In this document: positions 1-13,028 of the stretch, piece by piece
Layout of the letters: every line of letters begins with the position of its first letter
Numbering within the stretch: position 1 is the stretch's first letter
Assembly: GCF_932526225.1 (NCBI RefSeq)
Contig: NC_064038.1
Coordinates: 11,407,070-11,471,069 of the forward strand
From: Nematostella vectensis
Lineage: Eukaryota; Cnidaria; Anthozoa; Actiniaria; Edwardsiidae
Direction: 5' to 3'
Length of the DNA: 64,000 nucleotides
Notes under the pieces: model-generated
What the model saw: only the letters and a program-made list of their open reading frames with translations
What the model was told of the DNA's origin: nothing
Databases searched by the model: none
Translations under genes and position numbers: made by a program

Positions 1-3000
1 AAGTTCTGTGTGACAAATTTTAACAACTGTGGATAATTTTAATTTTAGTTTGAATCTACTATCGTTAAACTGGGAAAAATAAACAAACAAACTGTTAAGA
101 AAGGAAAACATAGCTTCCACCTCTATTACTCTATGAAATCCTAGTATTTCACTTTTACACGTTTTTTTTATAAAGTTTGCATCTTAAATAAATTTTGGCG
201 TTATTGAGATGAACTGGTTTAGAAGTGGAAATTTTGCTCATAAGATTTATTATTAATATTTGTCTAAAGTCCCTTAGCTTACGCATAAATTTACTAAAGC
301 CAAACCTGGCGAAATTGAAACAATTTTACTCACCAAGATTTATCCTGCGGTCTTCGTATTACTACAAAGTAGCCCTCTTTCTTTTAAGCCCAAGTAGATC
401 TTTGATAAAGTAGAAAACTTAATGTTTGCCAGAGGCTGTTTTTTATGACCGAATTATTTCGAACGTTTGTTACTGGGACAGGTGACTAGGATTTATTTTT
501 CAGGGTAAGTTTATGCAACGTTGTCATGGAAGCGTGGCATATCATAGAAAAGGAATTAAAGAAAATCATTGTATTCTTGAGGTTGTCTCACGTAGGAGGT
601 TGTTAGAGGAGTGAAAACACACTAACAAGGTCGAATACTATGCATATGGTATGGCCAAAACAATGAAACGACGGGACAAAAACATTCAGGAAAGCAATCA
701 GATGGAAGTCATGATTTCATTGATGATTTTTTTTAGAAAATACATTTTCTTTCTTTTTATTCTTTTTCATAATGTCTATATTTATCACATTTTATCTTTT
801 TTTAATTTTATAATATTATATTCATTTTTTTCTCTAATTTGCCCGAGATTGTTTCGAAAGTGCCTAGCGAAAAATCAAACAGCTTATACTCGGTTGATAA
901 TCCTTATGGCACAAAATTCTTACCCCTTTTTCAAAATATGAAGCTTGTTTATAATTGAATAAATAATTTCAGAGAGAATCAATGATGATGTCCATTCTGT
1001 CTATCTCTTTGTTTCTTCGTAAAATTTTCAAATTTTCACGCACACACACACACTTAGCAAAACGCACAAAACTCACCACCATAGGGTTCCGAACGCCTTA
1101 GAAAACATTTTTTTTAATGAATGAGTTGTATGTTCTAATTTTGTATACTTGGTTGGATTTTTTCGAACATACAAAAAGATAGCTACTTGGGCATTATTTC
1201 TTGAAGAAACTGGTCGAGTGGAATGGAAATAGCGATAAAAAACTCTATGAAGGGAATTGTGGAGAATTGTGTAATGTTCTCAAGAAAAATAACGCGGTAA
1301 ATGATATAAAAATTGTGAAGCAGATTGACATTATTACCGCGTAGTTGTTAATTCTGGATGATTGTCTGACGGCAGGAGTATAGGAGGCTGATTAACGCAA
1401 GCGCGAAGTTTAGATAGTACGAATAATTAGTATTTAACAAGCTAATACCGATAAACAACATGAAATTCGAAATACTCTACGTAATGCTCCAGGAAAAGAA
1501 AGTCTTTATAAAGGGATTTAAATATTAAAACATAAGCAAGTCATACTCAAGACCATGAATACAACATACCTTAGTCTTTGACAAGTATTCTGACGGCGAA
1601 GAAGTAAGTTATTATTGACATCGATTAGCAAAATCAAACTCATTGAAACTCACAAAGAACAAGTGGGGTCTCAAGAATACACCAACGTGAAGTCGATAGC
1701 TGGACATGTTTTCTCCCATCCACGATTCTGTTCGATTTAAAGAGTACATTTTTGCCTAAAAACGTTTACATTTTCCCAAGACGACTCGAGGTTTAGCTTC
1801 GAGAAAAAATTATTGCCCTAAGGTACAACTATGATCCAAGCGACAGAAAACAGCGTGACACCAATAACCACAACAAAAGCGTGACGTCCATGTAGGCACT
1901 TGCCATCCAGTAAGATCGATCAGTTGTGTTTTGTAGCGAAAAGCGACTATCACTTTGATCGTCTCCCTCTGATTGAACGGCTTTGTCAGGGACCCCTCGG
2001 AGAGACAGAGGCTATGGGTAAGGACATATAACGACCCCCCCTTTCCGAAACACGATAGGACATATCTCTCGGTTGTTAGGCGCGCGCGCGATCATCCGGG
2101 GACTTGCATACTAAGGCGGGAAAATCGAATAGCGGGACAGCAATTATAGCGCGCGCGATATTTTGAGCTTCGAGAACCATATTTATCACTGTTAAAAAAC
2201 GCGGGAGAAACGTCAATATTTTTAAAACAAAATTCTATCACAACATTGACATTTGTACCATACCTGTCAACTCTCCCGCATTAGGCGGGAGTCTCAAGAT
2301 TTTGGACCCCTTCTCCCGCGTTGAGCACTAAATCTCCTGCTTTTTTAGGAATTTTTATCGCTTCCGAAAAATTATTCTATAGAAAATCGTAATTTTGCCT
2401 ATTTTCTATTAAAATATTTGAAAAAAAATAATTTCCTTGCGTAGAGCAATTTATCTAACACCCTCGTGAGATCTATAAGTGGATATGTTTGCGAAAGCTT
2501 CTATACGGCAAACGCCTGCAAGGTTAAACCCACCCCTCCCCCCCAAAAATGTATATACCCCACCCCTCCCCTAAAAAATTCTCAAGCCTTGAGATGTTCG
2601 AGGTTGACAGGTGTGCTGGAATCAATCTATATTGCCCGTTCTGTCGAAAAATTTGACTCCCAAAGATAGGAAGAATCTAAGCACTATCCCCTTTGATCAT
2701 TCTGTGATTTATGTGCACTTTGCCTCATAAACTTTTAGTAGCCCTTTCAACGGTCGCCATTTTGTTTAAACGAAAAACAGTGCGTGCTTTGCATATTTCC
2801 CATGGAAACGGGAAGCCATTTAGTGGTAAATGACGGCTATTGAGCGGATAGTTATTCAGCGTTCTATCCACGCTTTGTGCAACGCTATTTTATCCGCCAG
2901 ATAACTATCCGCTAGATAAGGATTTTATCCGGTGGGTAGCGCTTATCCAACGATTAACTTATTCTAATTAAGAAAGCAGTCAAACCTTTGTATAAATACC

Positions 3001-4568
3001 ATGGTATTTACGGTGAAACACGACACATAAGATGCTATTACACCTCCTTATTCAGGCTTTGTGCAACCGGCCCCAGGCTTTATCACAATATTTAATTGCG
3101 CATGAGTAGATAATTCTGCTTCCAACTTCGTTTCCAACTCCATAATCTTTGTGAATACCGGACCCGCCGCGAGTTTTTTAAATAGAGAACATTCACCTAG
3201 CTGCCCTCTGCAAAACTACGTATCGAATTCCGATATTTTAAAAAATAAAAGAAATTATTCAAATAAGAGTGAAAAAATAAAAATCAAATTTGTGCGAAAA
3301 TTTTATTATTTTGCAAAATTCAAAACGCATACGTAACTTTGTAGTCACCCTCACGAATAATGTTATAAAGCTGCATTATTGAAGATACTTTAACAGCTAA
3401 AGATTGTGTTGTGACGTCATGTGATGATGTCATCGCTTGATTACGTCATTGGAATTTAGGTATTCATAAATAATGATGCAATGCCTAAATTTATACCATT
3501 TCACAAATGTTTGGCGGATTCATTGTGTCTAGAAGTTTTCCTAGCAACGGCCCTCAGAGAAATGTCTCCCACCCTTTTAAGATGGTTTCGGCATATTTTG
3601 TCGTTTGGAGATGTTCTGATGCCGAAAATATCCATTTTAAAAGTTGCTCGGGAAAAATTATCTGTTTCTTTTTCCCAGGAGGGACCATTCCGTTTTTTTT
3701 CCCCAGCCAGCAGTGGTTAGGCATTTCGGCACATGAAAAATTTGCCGTAACCGATCGGGACGATTTTTTTCCCCAGCTAAGCATCCGTCCTAGCGCCCCC
3801 ACAAAACATTCCCAGCACAACTAATTCGTCTCCACAAATTTGCCAGCAGAACCATTTGGAACGTTTATTTCCCCAGCAACCGAGGGGTCTAAAATCTTCC
3901 CAGCCAGCAAAAAAAAAAAGGCTGCGGAACAGATATTTTGCGGGACAGATCCGTTTTGTGCCCTTGTATGGGTTGGTCCAAGTACTTATTTGTGTCTTAC
4001 TTGGCCAAGCCATAGCAAAACTTATCAGACATTACCAGGGGTTTAAGGAACAAGCATGGTTCTAGTCTGATGCATCGGCCTTTGGGCCTTGGTCTTAATC
4101 TCGTACCCAGTATCTTCTCTTGAGCTAGACGCCATTTTGAAACACCCTAAACATGAACTTGGTTTGCCTTTGGGGAAGGAGAGGGGAGGGGGGGGGGGGG
4201 TGGAATTATTCTGGGGAATCAGGTTTGATGAATTTCCCATCCAAGACAATAAACATTTTTAAAAGAGTCTGTATTTATTTAGAAAAGCTTTCTCATTTGT
4301 GTCATGGGAAGGGGGAAGCCAACCAAAGCAATCAAGCATATGGCCCTAAAATACTTTTTCAAATATTTCTTCGGCAGGCAATGTCTAGAAAAACGGAGAT
4401 ACTTCCTTCTTTTTTAGAAAGATTTCCTCGAATCACAGATCGATGTCACAATAAGTTTCTTAGCTATGGCCCTTTCTCTCCTTTCATTTTTATTTCTTGA
4501 AAAAGACGTCATCAGTTATTGTTATAATTATAACCCTACTCTACTAGAAGATAATATAACGGCCTATT
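1..4568. other. Gene-free flank with dispersed repeats
   Basis: I see no exon chain or convincing coding stretch here. The first 2 kb is AT-rich with nothing recognisable. Around 2190-2350 there is a short palindromic repeat built on CTCCCGC...GCGGGAG. Around 2820-2950 GCGGATAGTTAT and ATAACTATCCGC face each other, typical of a small foldback element. At about 3560-3910 TTTTCCCCAGC recurs at roughly 100-bp spacing, a decayed tandem repeat. Open frames in this part occur on both strands and look like chance. Confidence 0.5.
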
Positions 4569-4862
4569 TACGTGACCTCATATCGCTATCGTCAATTGCA
4601 AGTCCTCCCCTTGAAGTTAGAGCACATACACCTCCCTTTAAAAGCTCATAGATAGCTTTCCAGTATACATGACCTCATACCGCTATAGTCACTTGCTCCC
4701 CCCACCCTCCCCTCTCTTGGGTGGCAAAGCATACTCACACCTCCCCCCTTCTCAGTAATAGTTTTCCATTACACGGAACCCCATGTCACTATAGTCATTC
4801 GCTCCCCCACCCTTCCCACCCTTAGGTGGCAGCACGTACTCACACCCTTCCCCTTCTTTATT
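4569..4862. repeat. About 105-bp tandem repeat covering the 3' end of the DUF885 gene
   Basis: Three diverged copies lie at about 4569-4659, 4663-4767 and 4775-4862. Each has the order: CTATAGTCA-like word, C-rich stretch, GGTGGCA-like word, ACTCACAC, pyrimidine-rich end. The copy nearest the gene encodes the last part of the DUF885 protein (a Gly/Lys-rich tail), and the stop codon (4752-4754) lies at the edge of the second copy. The annotated C-terminus is therefore made of repeat sequence. Confidence 0.6.
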
Positions 4863-7800
4863 AAGAGTGCACCTAATGTACTCATTAATGGCGTCTGTGA
4901 TATAGCTGAGCGGAGCGGATCCCTCCTTGAGCAAGTGGTAATGGAAGTCCTTGAGGTTGAAGGCCTCGCCGAGTTGCTGTCGCGCATGCTCGCGAAGTCT
5001 CATGAGATTCAGCTGACCAACCATGTACGCCGTCGCTTGCCCAGGGTCACTCTGCCAATGAAAAAAGACATCACAGAATTCTAATTAACGACCAGTAAAG
5101 CGCAAGGAGCATACCAATATAGCACAAAAACATTAAAAAAGAGTCTCAGGGTTTGTTAGTATTAAATGTTAATAAAACGCGCATGCGTTAAGGTTGATTT
5201 AGACAGCACACCAGCAATACCTCTACAACTCGAGTCGTAGAGTGTAAAACAGCCTACGACTCTGCAACTATGCTCGACTACGTAAATCGAAGTGTGTAAT
5301 TCGGGGCTAAGAAATGTCGAAGGAAGGTCATATACGACTAAATCGTGCTGTCTAAGTCGGCCTTTAGCGACAATGGAGGGGATGTGTGGTATGTGGTATG
5401 CCAAAGTTTTTTACATATTTAAAAACAACAACAACAAAACAAGCAAGCCCTGGAGCTTATGAGTCATGTTACGCTTTCTTTTAGGAGCCATTTTTCTAAA
5501 TTTATCCGATGTTATTATAAATCTACTCGCATACTATCACGAATCTCGCAATTTGATTGGCTCCCGTACTCACTATCTATTGAGCCATAAATAGCGAGAA
5601 GCGAAAAAGCGGTTATATATTACGAGACTACGCGCCTCGTTGACTATCGATTGACTCAAAGAACTCTCGAACTCGTAGTCTAATTGTTAAGTATTCGAAA
5701 TTAGGAAAGGAAGCATTAGTGTCACGCAACAATGTCAAGTCGGAACAAGTGTCACGCAAGATCTAGACTCTTCAAAGCGCCATTATGTTAGCGAAGAGGA
5801 AGGAGGTCGCGTTGATACATCCCATGCTTTATTAAAAGGTGGTGGACATGATCCCACCCAAAGTAAAAACTAGGTAGGAGTTAGTACTTCATGTTGCTAG
5901 CAATATGGTTAGCTACATGAAGTACCAACAGAGCGAGGTAAAAACCGCTGACCAACTTAACAGTTGATCGCAGGCGTCACAGCCGTATCAAGATGGCGAA
6001 GGGTATGTGCCATACCTGGTAACGCGTGATCTCTTTCTCGATGACGTCACCATCGTCCCACACGTAATCCACGAAGTATTGGAAGGCCTGGTCGCGCGAG
6101 AGAGTGGAATTCACAGCAGTTGAGTGCAAACCGGTGTCTACAATCAATCGCAATGCACGCCAGATCTGAAAAGAAACACAAGTAAATTGATTCAGTTCAG
6201 CGTGTGGGACCAGGTCCGTAGAGAGGGGGGAGGGGCGGGGGGGGAAAGGCATTCGAGGGGTTCGGATAAACCGCCCCCCACCCGGCATGAAGGTCCGCTC
6301 AGAGTAAACAATATGTCTTGACTATAAAAATCTTTTTATAATAATTATCTTTATTATTATCGCTATATGTTAAAAAGCACTCTATTAATAACATTTTAAA
6401 TACAAAGATTGAATTTATTTGAAGTATTGATTGCCTAATGTAATAAGGCGAGGAGAGGGGTATACCGGAAATTCGATCCGCTGAAATGGAAAAACGGACC
6501 ACGCAGCTCAAAATCCTGGCTACGGGCCTGGGGACAAATATGTTTTGTTTTCTAAAATAAAATGCACTGGTACTTAAAGTCCATTAAGATATTAAGTCCG
6601 TAAATCCGGCTTGCGTGAAAATGTTGTTTGCTTTTGATTTGAATAATCAAGACGTTCAATTTTTTTATCAAAATACAACTTTCGCTGAATTATTGGATGA
6701 TTTAAAATGCGAATTGCGATGCTTTAGTTGTAGGATGGATTGGAATTCGCTGTGTTTAAAGCGGGTTTGACTAACTACTGAGATGAATATACCATCGTCT
6801 TGGTGCCCTATGAAAGAGTCGCTTGAGGTTCACACACAAAAACATAAAACAAAACAAAAAAGAATGGAATTGAAAAAAACACTTTTCTACAGCTGTATCT
6901 GTATTTGTCCTAGCTATAAAGCTGCTACCATACCGAACAACTGTAACCATAAACCAATGAAACCTTTAAAAATTCATTTTTGACGACGTGCATCCGGGAA
7001 CTTACCTGTGACCTGAGCATGCCGTACTTTTCCAGCGGATGTCCGTCGTAAGTGTCGGTGTCGTCGGCTGTAATTGACTCCGCGTATAAGCCCCAACCCT
7101 CGATAAATGATGTATAAGATGTCGTGGAGTCCAGCCAGCCCATCAGTCCACCGCATTGATCCTGGAAATGCTCTACTGAACCCTGAACCTGCGAGATGGG
7201 CGAAATCGACGTTGGCCTTTGAGTTTTCAAGGAATCATGCTGCATTCACACCAAAATCATGTTTAGTTAAACAAGGTTTTTCTTTGCCTGATAACTTGCC
7301 AAATTTCACATTGTGTTGATTTCTTACTAGCTAAATAAACACTTAGTAACATGTACAGCACAGTCTATTCAGTTTTGTTCTTGGTTATGTCCACTCTTGG
7401 GAGATCGAGATTTAAACCACCTTTAAACTGGTTTAAGTGCTGGTGTGAGTGCAGCATTAGAATTAATATAACGACGCCTCCGGTCTCAAGAAGAAGACTG
7501 TTTGCGATTTTAGATATTCTGCGAGCTCTTGTCAACAATTTCAAACTGCTGAACCGCTTTCCTGCAAGAAAGCGGTTCAGCAGTTTGAAATTGTTGACAG
7601 CTTGATTAAAACTAAATTTCATTTTTTTTATTGGAAAGCGCCTTACGGAGGGAAACTGGAAACCATTTCAGAGCTGGTCAATAAAACGTTTAAAGAATTT
7701 TGAATGACGGAAGCTAGAAGGCGATTTAGCTGTTAGAAATCGTAGGAGGAAAACGGAAATAGGGAAGCAGTTCGAATACTGTGTCTGTGGTATCCTACCA

Positions 7801-10800
7801 AATATTCTTTCTGCTCGAGAACTCGACTACTCAGGTGTTGAGAAAGAGCGATTTCATCATTGGGGGTAGGGGTGCTTTGCACTTGAGACGAAAACAGCGT
7901 TTGGTGAATTATTCACAAGTGTGGTATACCTGTGTGTGGTGTCCAGGCCTCGCCTCATGCGAGTTCACGCTCCACTGGTTAAACCTGGGCCCAGGTCTCT
8001 CGAGAAAAAAAGGAATTAGATACACCGCGGCCTTTGAGCACTTCTTGTTGCTACGCTGGTAACTAGGGACGCCGGACGCAGGGTTATACTTGGCAGCGAC
8101 CCGGACCGGACAGTTGGGCGTGGTCTGGTATTCACCGGTAAAGTAGAACATGTCGACAAACTTAGGAACAAGAAGACTCATGACCTGACAGAAGAAAAGA
8201 TCACCACAATCTTAAAAGATTGTTTCTTTGCTATTAAAAAAAGGGCTATTGCTACCTTCAGAAACCGGAGGCTCTTTTTTAACTAATAGCAGACTTTAAT
8301 CTAGACCTCACGTAAGGCTATTCCTCGAAACGTCACCGAAAAACAATGTTTTCAGAGTTGCGTTAGCTACATCAACCCAGTGTTCAGTAGCAGATCTAGT
8401 AGGAGGGTAAAGGGGGCTTAAACCCCCTCCTAAGTTATTGGCAACAATTTCAGGGGCGTAGCCAGTGGGGCGGCCCAGGGGGGCCGAGCCCCCCCTACCC
8501 CACCCCCCCTTCTAGCAGCCCAAAATACAGTAAATGTATGAGATGCATTATCTAAAAGGATAAGAGGAAATGCCTTGAAAGGGCCTTTTGGGCCCCCTCC
8601 TGTTAAAGATCCTGGCTACGCCGCTGAATTTCCATAAAGAACGCCCCTAATGTTGTTGTTTTATAACACAACGCCCAAAGGATTGCGGAGCTGTATTTCC
8701 CCCCTAAACACCCTTATAGAGGCTCATTTTTTTCGATGAAACTGCTTTAGAAGATAAGAATTTGTGTGTGGGAATTAAAAAGCCACATGAAACAATATTT
8801 TTTACTCCCCTTGTTACTTGGTAAAAAAAAAAGCTCGATCAGCCCTCAGTTACTTAACGAGTTGCTTGATCCTTCAATGATCGGCGACCATGAAAAGGGG
8901 GTTGGGGGGGATGCGACTAACTCTTACCTGGTTCACCTCTTTAAACCAGTCTTGCATGATTGCCCACCGTACCGGACAATTCGCCTTCGCCTCGCTGTCT
9001 GACCGGCACGTCTCATGGGCGTTTTTGTCCGATTCATTGGCCGGTATCGTACGGTTTCCCACGTAATACATATCAGAGGAGTTCAGAATTTTCTTGAACT
9101 TTTCTTTTGCCCGATTGATGTCGCTTTGCCCCGTCTGCTCCTTGGCAATTTTCAGAATCTGTTGATTAATCAAATCGTACTCAATATGTCTTTGTTTGCA
9201 TATTCAAAGGAATGCGCCCATTTTCTGGCTGGTGGTTTTGGTAGTGGTCAGTACCAGGGTTGTGATGGGATAAACTATAATTTTCAAGAATATGAAACCA
9301 CCAGTTATTTCTCGTGATCTCAAATGTTTCTATATATCGATCTTGTTTTGAAAAATGACGTTTTTTCTAGTTCGCTCGGTCGATTGCACTATTAAAACAT
9401 TAAAAGACAGCTATTTTCCCATTTGTGAGGATACATATCAAGATAATCATCACATATCAAGGGGGCAAAAATAAAATTCAAACACAGTTCCTTCAAGACA
9501 ACCAAAAACCATGTTTGTACAAAAAAAAGATTCGGGCAAGAATTTGGCCTAAAAACCCACCCCTCCCTTCAAATATGTGATGTGTACACCTCCACCCAGG
9601 GCAACGTCCTCTTTTTCTTACCTGCGGATACAACTTTTTCACCATCCTATTCCCAAGATCATGCACCTCCCGGACAGAATCATTGGTGGTCGTGAAATAA
9701 GACATGATACTCTCATATGCCCAGGTTCCGTTGAGTACTTCACCGGTCGGTAGCGTCTTGGTGGTCTTGCTCCCAAGGTCTGGAGTTCCGTTTGTGTACA
9801 CATACGATAAGGGAAGGGTCGCTAAGCCACTGGAAATTCCACTAGGCACACAGTGCTCCTTGTACTCGGTTGCTAGGTAACTAAAGAAAACAAACATTGT
9901 CAATTCTGGGGAGGGGAGGGTGGGAGTTTGGTAAACTACGAACGGAACCAAACTATGACCGAAACAAAATCACTTTGACAAAGGCTACAAAATTATATTC
10001 TCTGTCATGACTGATGCCTTAGCTTACTTCATACTGGCTACGGCTTAGTGCCAGATTTGTTCTCTCGTTCGCTCGCTTGCTCATTATTATGCACGTTCCA
10101 ATGTACTCTTTTACTGTAGCAACAAATGTAGCTGTTCACCATGACAGGGTGACGGTATTCGATTCCTTGGCGTTTTTTCACCATCACTCGCTCGCTGCAC
10201 TCTTTTCTATTGAAACCAATGCAGTAGTCTCTGAGCTCAAGCGCATGCGCGACAGAGGTCAGAAACACTAACGCAGCGATTTGCCAGCATGACCTAAAGG
10301 GCAACGGTGATCGACCCCGCGATATCGGATGCTTTTCCTCGCTCGCTCGCTTTCACACACACAATCCCTTACTGTAGCAACTGACGCAGCGATTCTCCAG
10401 CATAATCAACAAGGGTGGCGGTGATGGACTCCTTGACAGATTGTTTGTGGGTTGCCTTCCATTTGTTGTCGAGATCAGGGGAGATCCTGGTCAGAGATTG
10501 AAGGAGACCCTGATAGCCGTCTTGCTTGAGGATACCTGGAAAAAAAATCTCATTTGCATTATTCTTTTGAGTCCAAGACCGCGCGTAGGCATAGGAAATA
10601 ATGAAAATGTTATTATCAATAAAAAAAAAATCCCCGAAAATGTTCTGCGGGTCCTTCCACTCACCCTCTTCCCTCCCCTTCCCTCCCCTCTTCGTCATTA
10701 CGATGCTCGAGGATTTATCGCGTTCTTCTTCTGAGGTAGACCTATGTGAGCGCCCGCAAGGACGGCTGGGTATCCGATTATACGTTTATTTGACTATATT

Positions 10801-11971
10801 GAGGTGTATACTATAAATACTATATCACAAATCTCAGGTGTTTAGTTATGGGTATCATATATGAAATGGAAAAAGGAAACTATTTGACGATCCTCAATGA
10901 GAAATGACCCACTTTTCGTCTACCAGGGCGAGGGGGGGGGGGGGGGGGGTACTATAAGTACTATAAATTCTTGTCAGTTCTTCTCAGTTAAACTTAATCA
11001 ACACAAGCCCGTTTAACCATTTAGCGGACGGTACTCAATTTTCCTTAACTAGAGCGGCCCTTCCAGTCGTGTGGGGACGGCTTCTTCCTTACACCCCCCC
11101 TCCCCCTGGTGAAAACAATAACTTCAAGAATGGGATTACATTTCACGCTTATTGAGTCCACTCATCTGTATAAGTCACGTATCTTGTGAACAGCGTTGAT
11201 CATTTACCACTCACCTTCAGCTCCATATTTCTCGACATTCCAATACGACCTCTGAAACGTTTCCAATCCAGCTTCGCATTCCTCCACCGAACGTACCATT
11301 CCGGATTTTACTCCATACTTCAAGTTTTCCAAGTACGTCGCAAAAGTATGATTGACCGTCTTCAGTTTTTGCATGACCAACTCAACGTCAGTAACAGTTT
11401 CAAGCTTGAGGAACCCTAAAGCATTTTTAATGTGGCTCTCGACATTAAAAATAGGCTGCCATCCAAAGAAATTGGGCCCGAGAAGAAAATCACCAGCGTA
11501 GTAGTTTGCATCGTAAGGTGTTCCAAAATTGTGTTGAAGATAGTGCCTCAATTGGGCGAGGGCTTTTCGTTCTCTGGGCTTCAAAAGGCGATCATTTATG
11601 GCAATAGATTTAAGCTCTTTCAGTAACTCCTGAGATTTGTCAGTGCATTCCTTGATTTTGCTTGGTGATGGGTCATAGGAGATGAATTTCTCTTGAATTT
11701 CAGAAGCAGTTATTCCCGGCTTTGATGCAATCAGATATGGTTGTAGCCTATACACGGTATCTTGCACTTTCTGGAGGAATACTTCCAATCCTGATCTCAC
11801 GGCTTCCTTGGAAAAGTCACAGGTATCCAGAGGGGCAGATGTTGGGGAGACTTTACCCTGGGATTTCACGATCAAAACAATCCCAGCGATTAAACAACCT
11901 ACACCGATAACCGCAAGAATAGAAACCGCTATTAGAGCTTTATGAGACGGCTTGCGAAACTCAATAGTCAT
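4752..11971 (-). CDS. DUF885 family membrane-anchored putative metallopeptidase
   Basis: Eight exons (-): 11215-11971, 10373-10535, 9622-9880, 8928-9179, 7930-8184, 7006-7188, 6016-6165, 4752-5051. All junctions are GT-AG and phases match, giving 2319 nt and about 772 aa. An N-terminal hydrophobic segment (about residues 11-36) with few residues before it and Lys after it suggests a type II signal anchor. The rest matches DUF885 (PF05960): HEARPGHH near 553-560, EGWGLYAE near 592-599, and SDPGQATAYMVGQL opening the last exon. Family knowledge makes the His/Glu motifs a likely zinc site; substrate is unknown. The start is ATG 11971; the frame is open one TTG further upstream but has no earlier ATG. 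The last about 30 residues come from a tandem repeat. Relatives are common in bacteria and less so in animals, so ancient transfer is possible but not shown. Confidence 0.9.
5186..5372. mobile_element. MITE with 20-bp terminal inverted repeats in DUF885 intron 7
   Basis: Ends AAGGTTGATTTAGACAGCAC and GTGCTGTCTAAGTCGGCCTT are imperfect inverted repeats about 140 bp apart. TTA flanks both sides, the target duplication usual for PIF/Harbinger-type elements. There is no coding capacity. Confidence 0.6.
6310..6535 (-). mobile_element. Dispersed repeat, one of an inverted pair with 61680-61885
   Basis: This stretch in DUF885 intron 6 reads, in reverse complement, almost the same as 61680-61885: GGCCCGTAGCCAGGATTTTG, then an A/T-rich body with TTACATTAGGCAATCAATAC, then a TTTTATAATAATTATCTTTA-like end. 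Two copies 55 kb apart in opposite orientation indicate a transposable element. No protein is encoded. Confidence 0.55.
7531..7598. repeat. Perfect 31-bp inverted repeat with 6-nt loop
   Basis: Positions 7531-7561 are the exact reverse complement of 7568-7598, separated by CTGCAA. It lies in DUF885 intron 5. The stem has no mismatch, and there is no terminal-repeat structure or target duplication around it that I can see. It could be a hairpin RNA precursor or the remnant of a foldback element. Confidence 0.75.
8451..8632. mobile_element. Short foldback element with GGCGTAGCCAG ends
   Basis: GGGGCGTAGCCAGTGGGG at the left faces ATCCTGGCTACGCCGCTG at the right, about 180 bp apart, with C/G-rich inner flanks. 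It sits in DUF885 intron 4. Related GTAGCCAGGATTTTG ends recur elsewhere in the window. Confidence 0.5.
10107..10330. repeat. Two decayed copies of the 3' edge of DUF885 exon 2
   Basis: Exon 2 ends at 10373 and reads (plus strand) CTTACTGTAGCAACTGACGC and onward. Diverged copies of that edge lie downstream in intron 2 at about 10107-10172, starting TTTTACTGTAGCAAC, and 10259-10325, starting ACTAACGCAGCGATTTGCCA. The first copy keeps a possible donor. The copies are not clean coding sequence. Confidence 0.4.
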
Positions 11972-13028
11972 CTTCAAAAAAGAAAACTAGGAGAACCTCC
12001 TGAAAATCCGATAAGACTACTACTTCGCTTGGACACTTAGATGCATTCCGCTGTGATGAATGCCTTGGCATACTTAAAAGCTCTGAGAGCTTTCAGTCGA
12101 CTCGAACAAAAAGCCGTATCTCATTTGCTCGTTATGTTTGCTTTAGCCAATTTGAGCATCGCAACTAAGCAAACAATATCACCTAAAACACTTTCACAAA
12201 TCAGTACCAATTTTTACGGAAATGCGGGGTGTCTTGCGTGATTTGACAAGTTAGTAAATTTGTGCAAATTATTAGAGTTTGACCTCGATGTATTTTCAAT
12301 GAGTTTTCACCCTCCCGTGGGATTTTTCTAAATGACATTTTAATTAATATGCGATGATCAAGGCTTCGACAACATTCTGTGTAGTAATTCCAGTGGTTTC
12401 CCTCAGCTTAAGGCTTCTAGAGATGCATAAATCGCCTTTTTAAAAACCATATTAAAGAAACGTACGATTTGATACACACGTAAAAGCATATAAGCTGAAA
12501 TCATTTTAATTAAACCAAGTTGTTTGTGTTAGCTTTACTTGATGTTTACTAAAGGGGGTTCGATTACGTGCTGATAGATTTATAGATATGCGCTAATCAC
12601 TAGGCCTTGCTACAAATCACCATATTGTTATGACTCTCTCTGAATAGACAGGTTGTCAATTTTATTAACTGTTAAAAAGTGTCTGCCAGCCGCCATTTTG
12701 TTATCCTGGCAGAATACCAAGTGTGAGAAAGGATCTACCGTATTTCTATCGGCTTTTGCGGCATTTTTTATTGAATCTGGCAAATAAGGTACAAAACCTA
12801 AAAGTTTATTTCGAGATATTATTCCAAGTTTGTCTTCCAAAATTAAATAAAAACAATAATAAATGTGAGACCGACTATGGCTCTTTAAAGTGCCCCCCAT
12901 ATTATCACGCTCTCATTCTCATTTTTACAAAAAAAAACGAGCGCCAACAAACGACGTTAAACAAAATCATTAGTGATTGTTTTCAACAATACATCACACC
13001 TCTTCTAATCGTTGATATCCGTGAAGTG
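11972..13028. other. 5' flank of the DUF885 gene, no gene seen
   Basis: About 1 kb between the DUF885 start codon and the minisatellite. It should hold the DUF885 promoter and 5' UTR, but I see no clear TATA element or conserved block. Small open frames here show no family resemblance and no matching splice partners. Confidence 0.35.

Noticed and set aside
3481-4065. Overlapping open frames on both strands
   Set aside because: They lie in a decayed tandem repeat with TTTTCCCCAGC words and show no similarity to known proteins.
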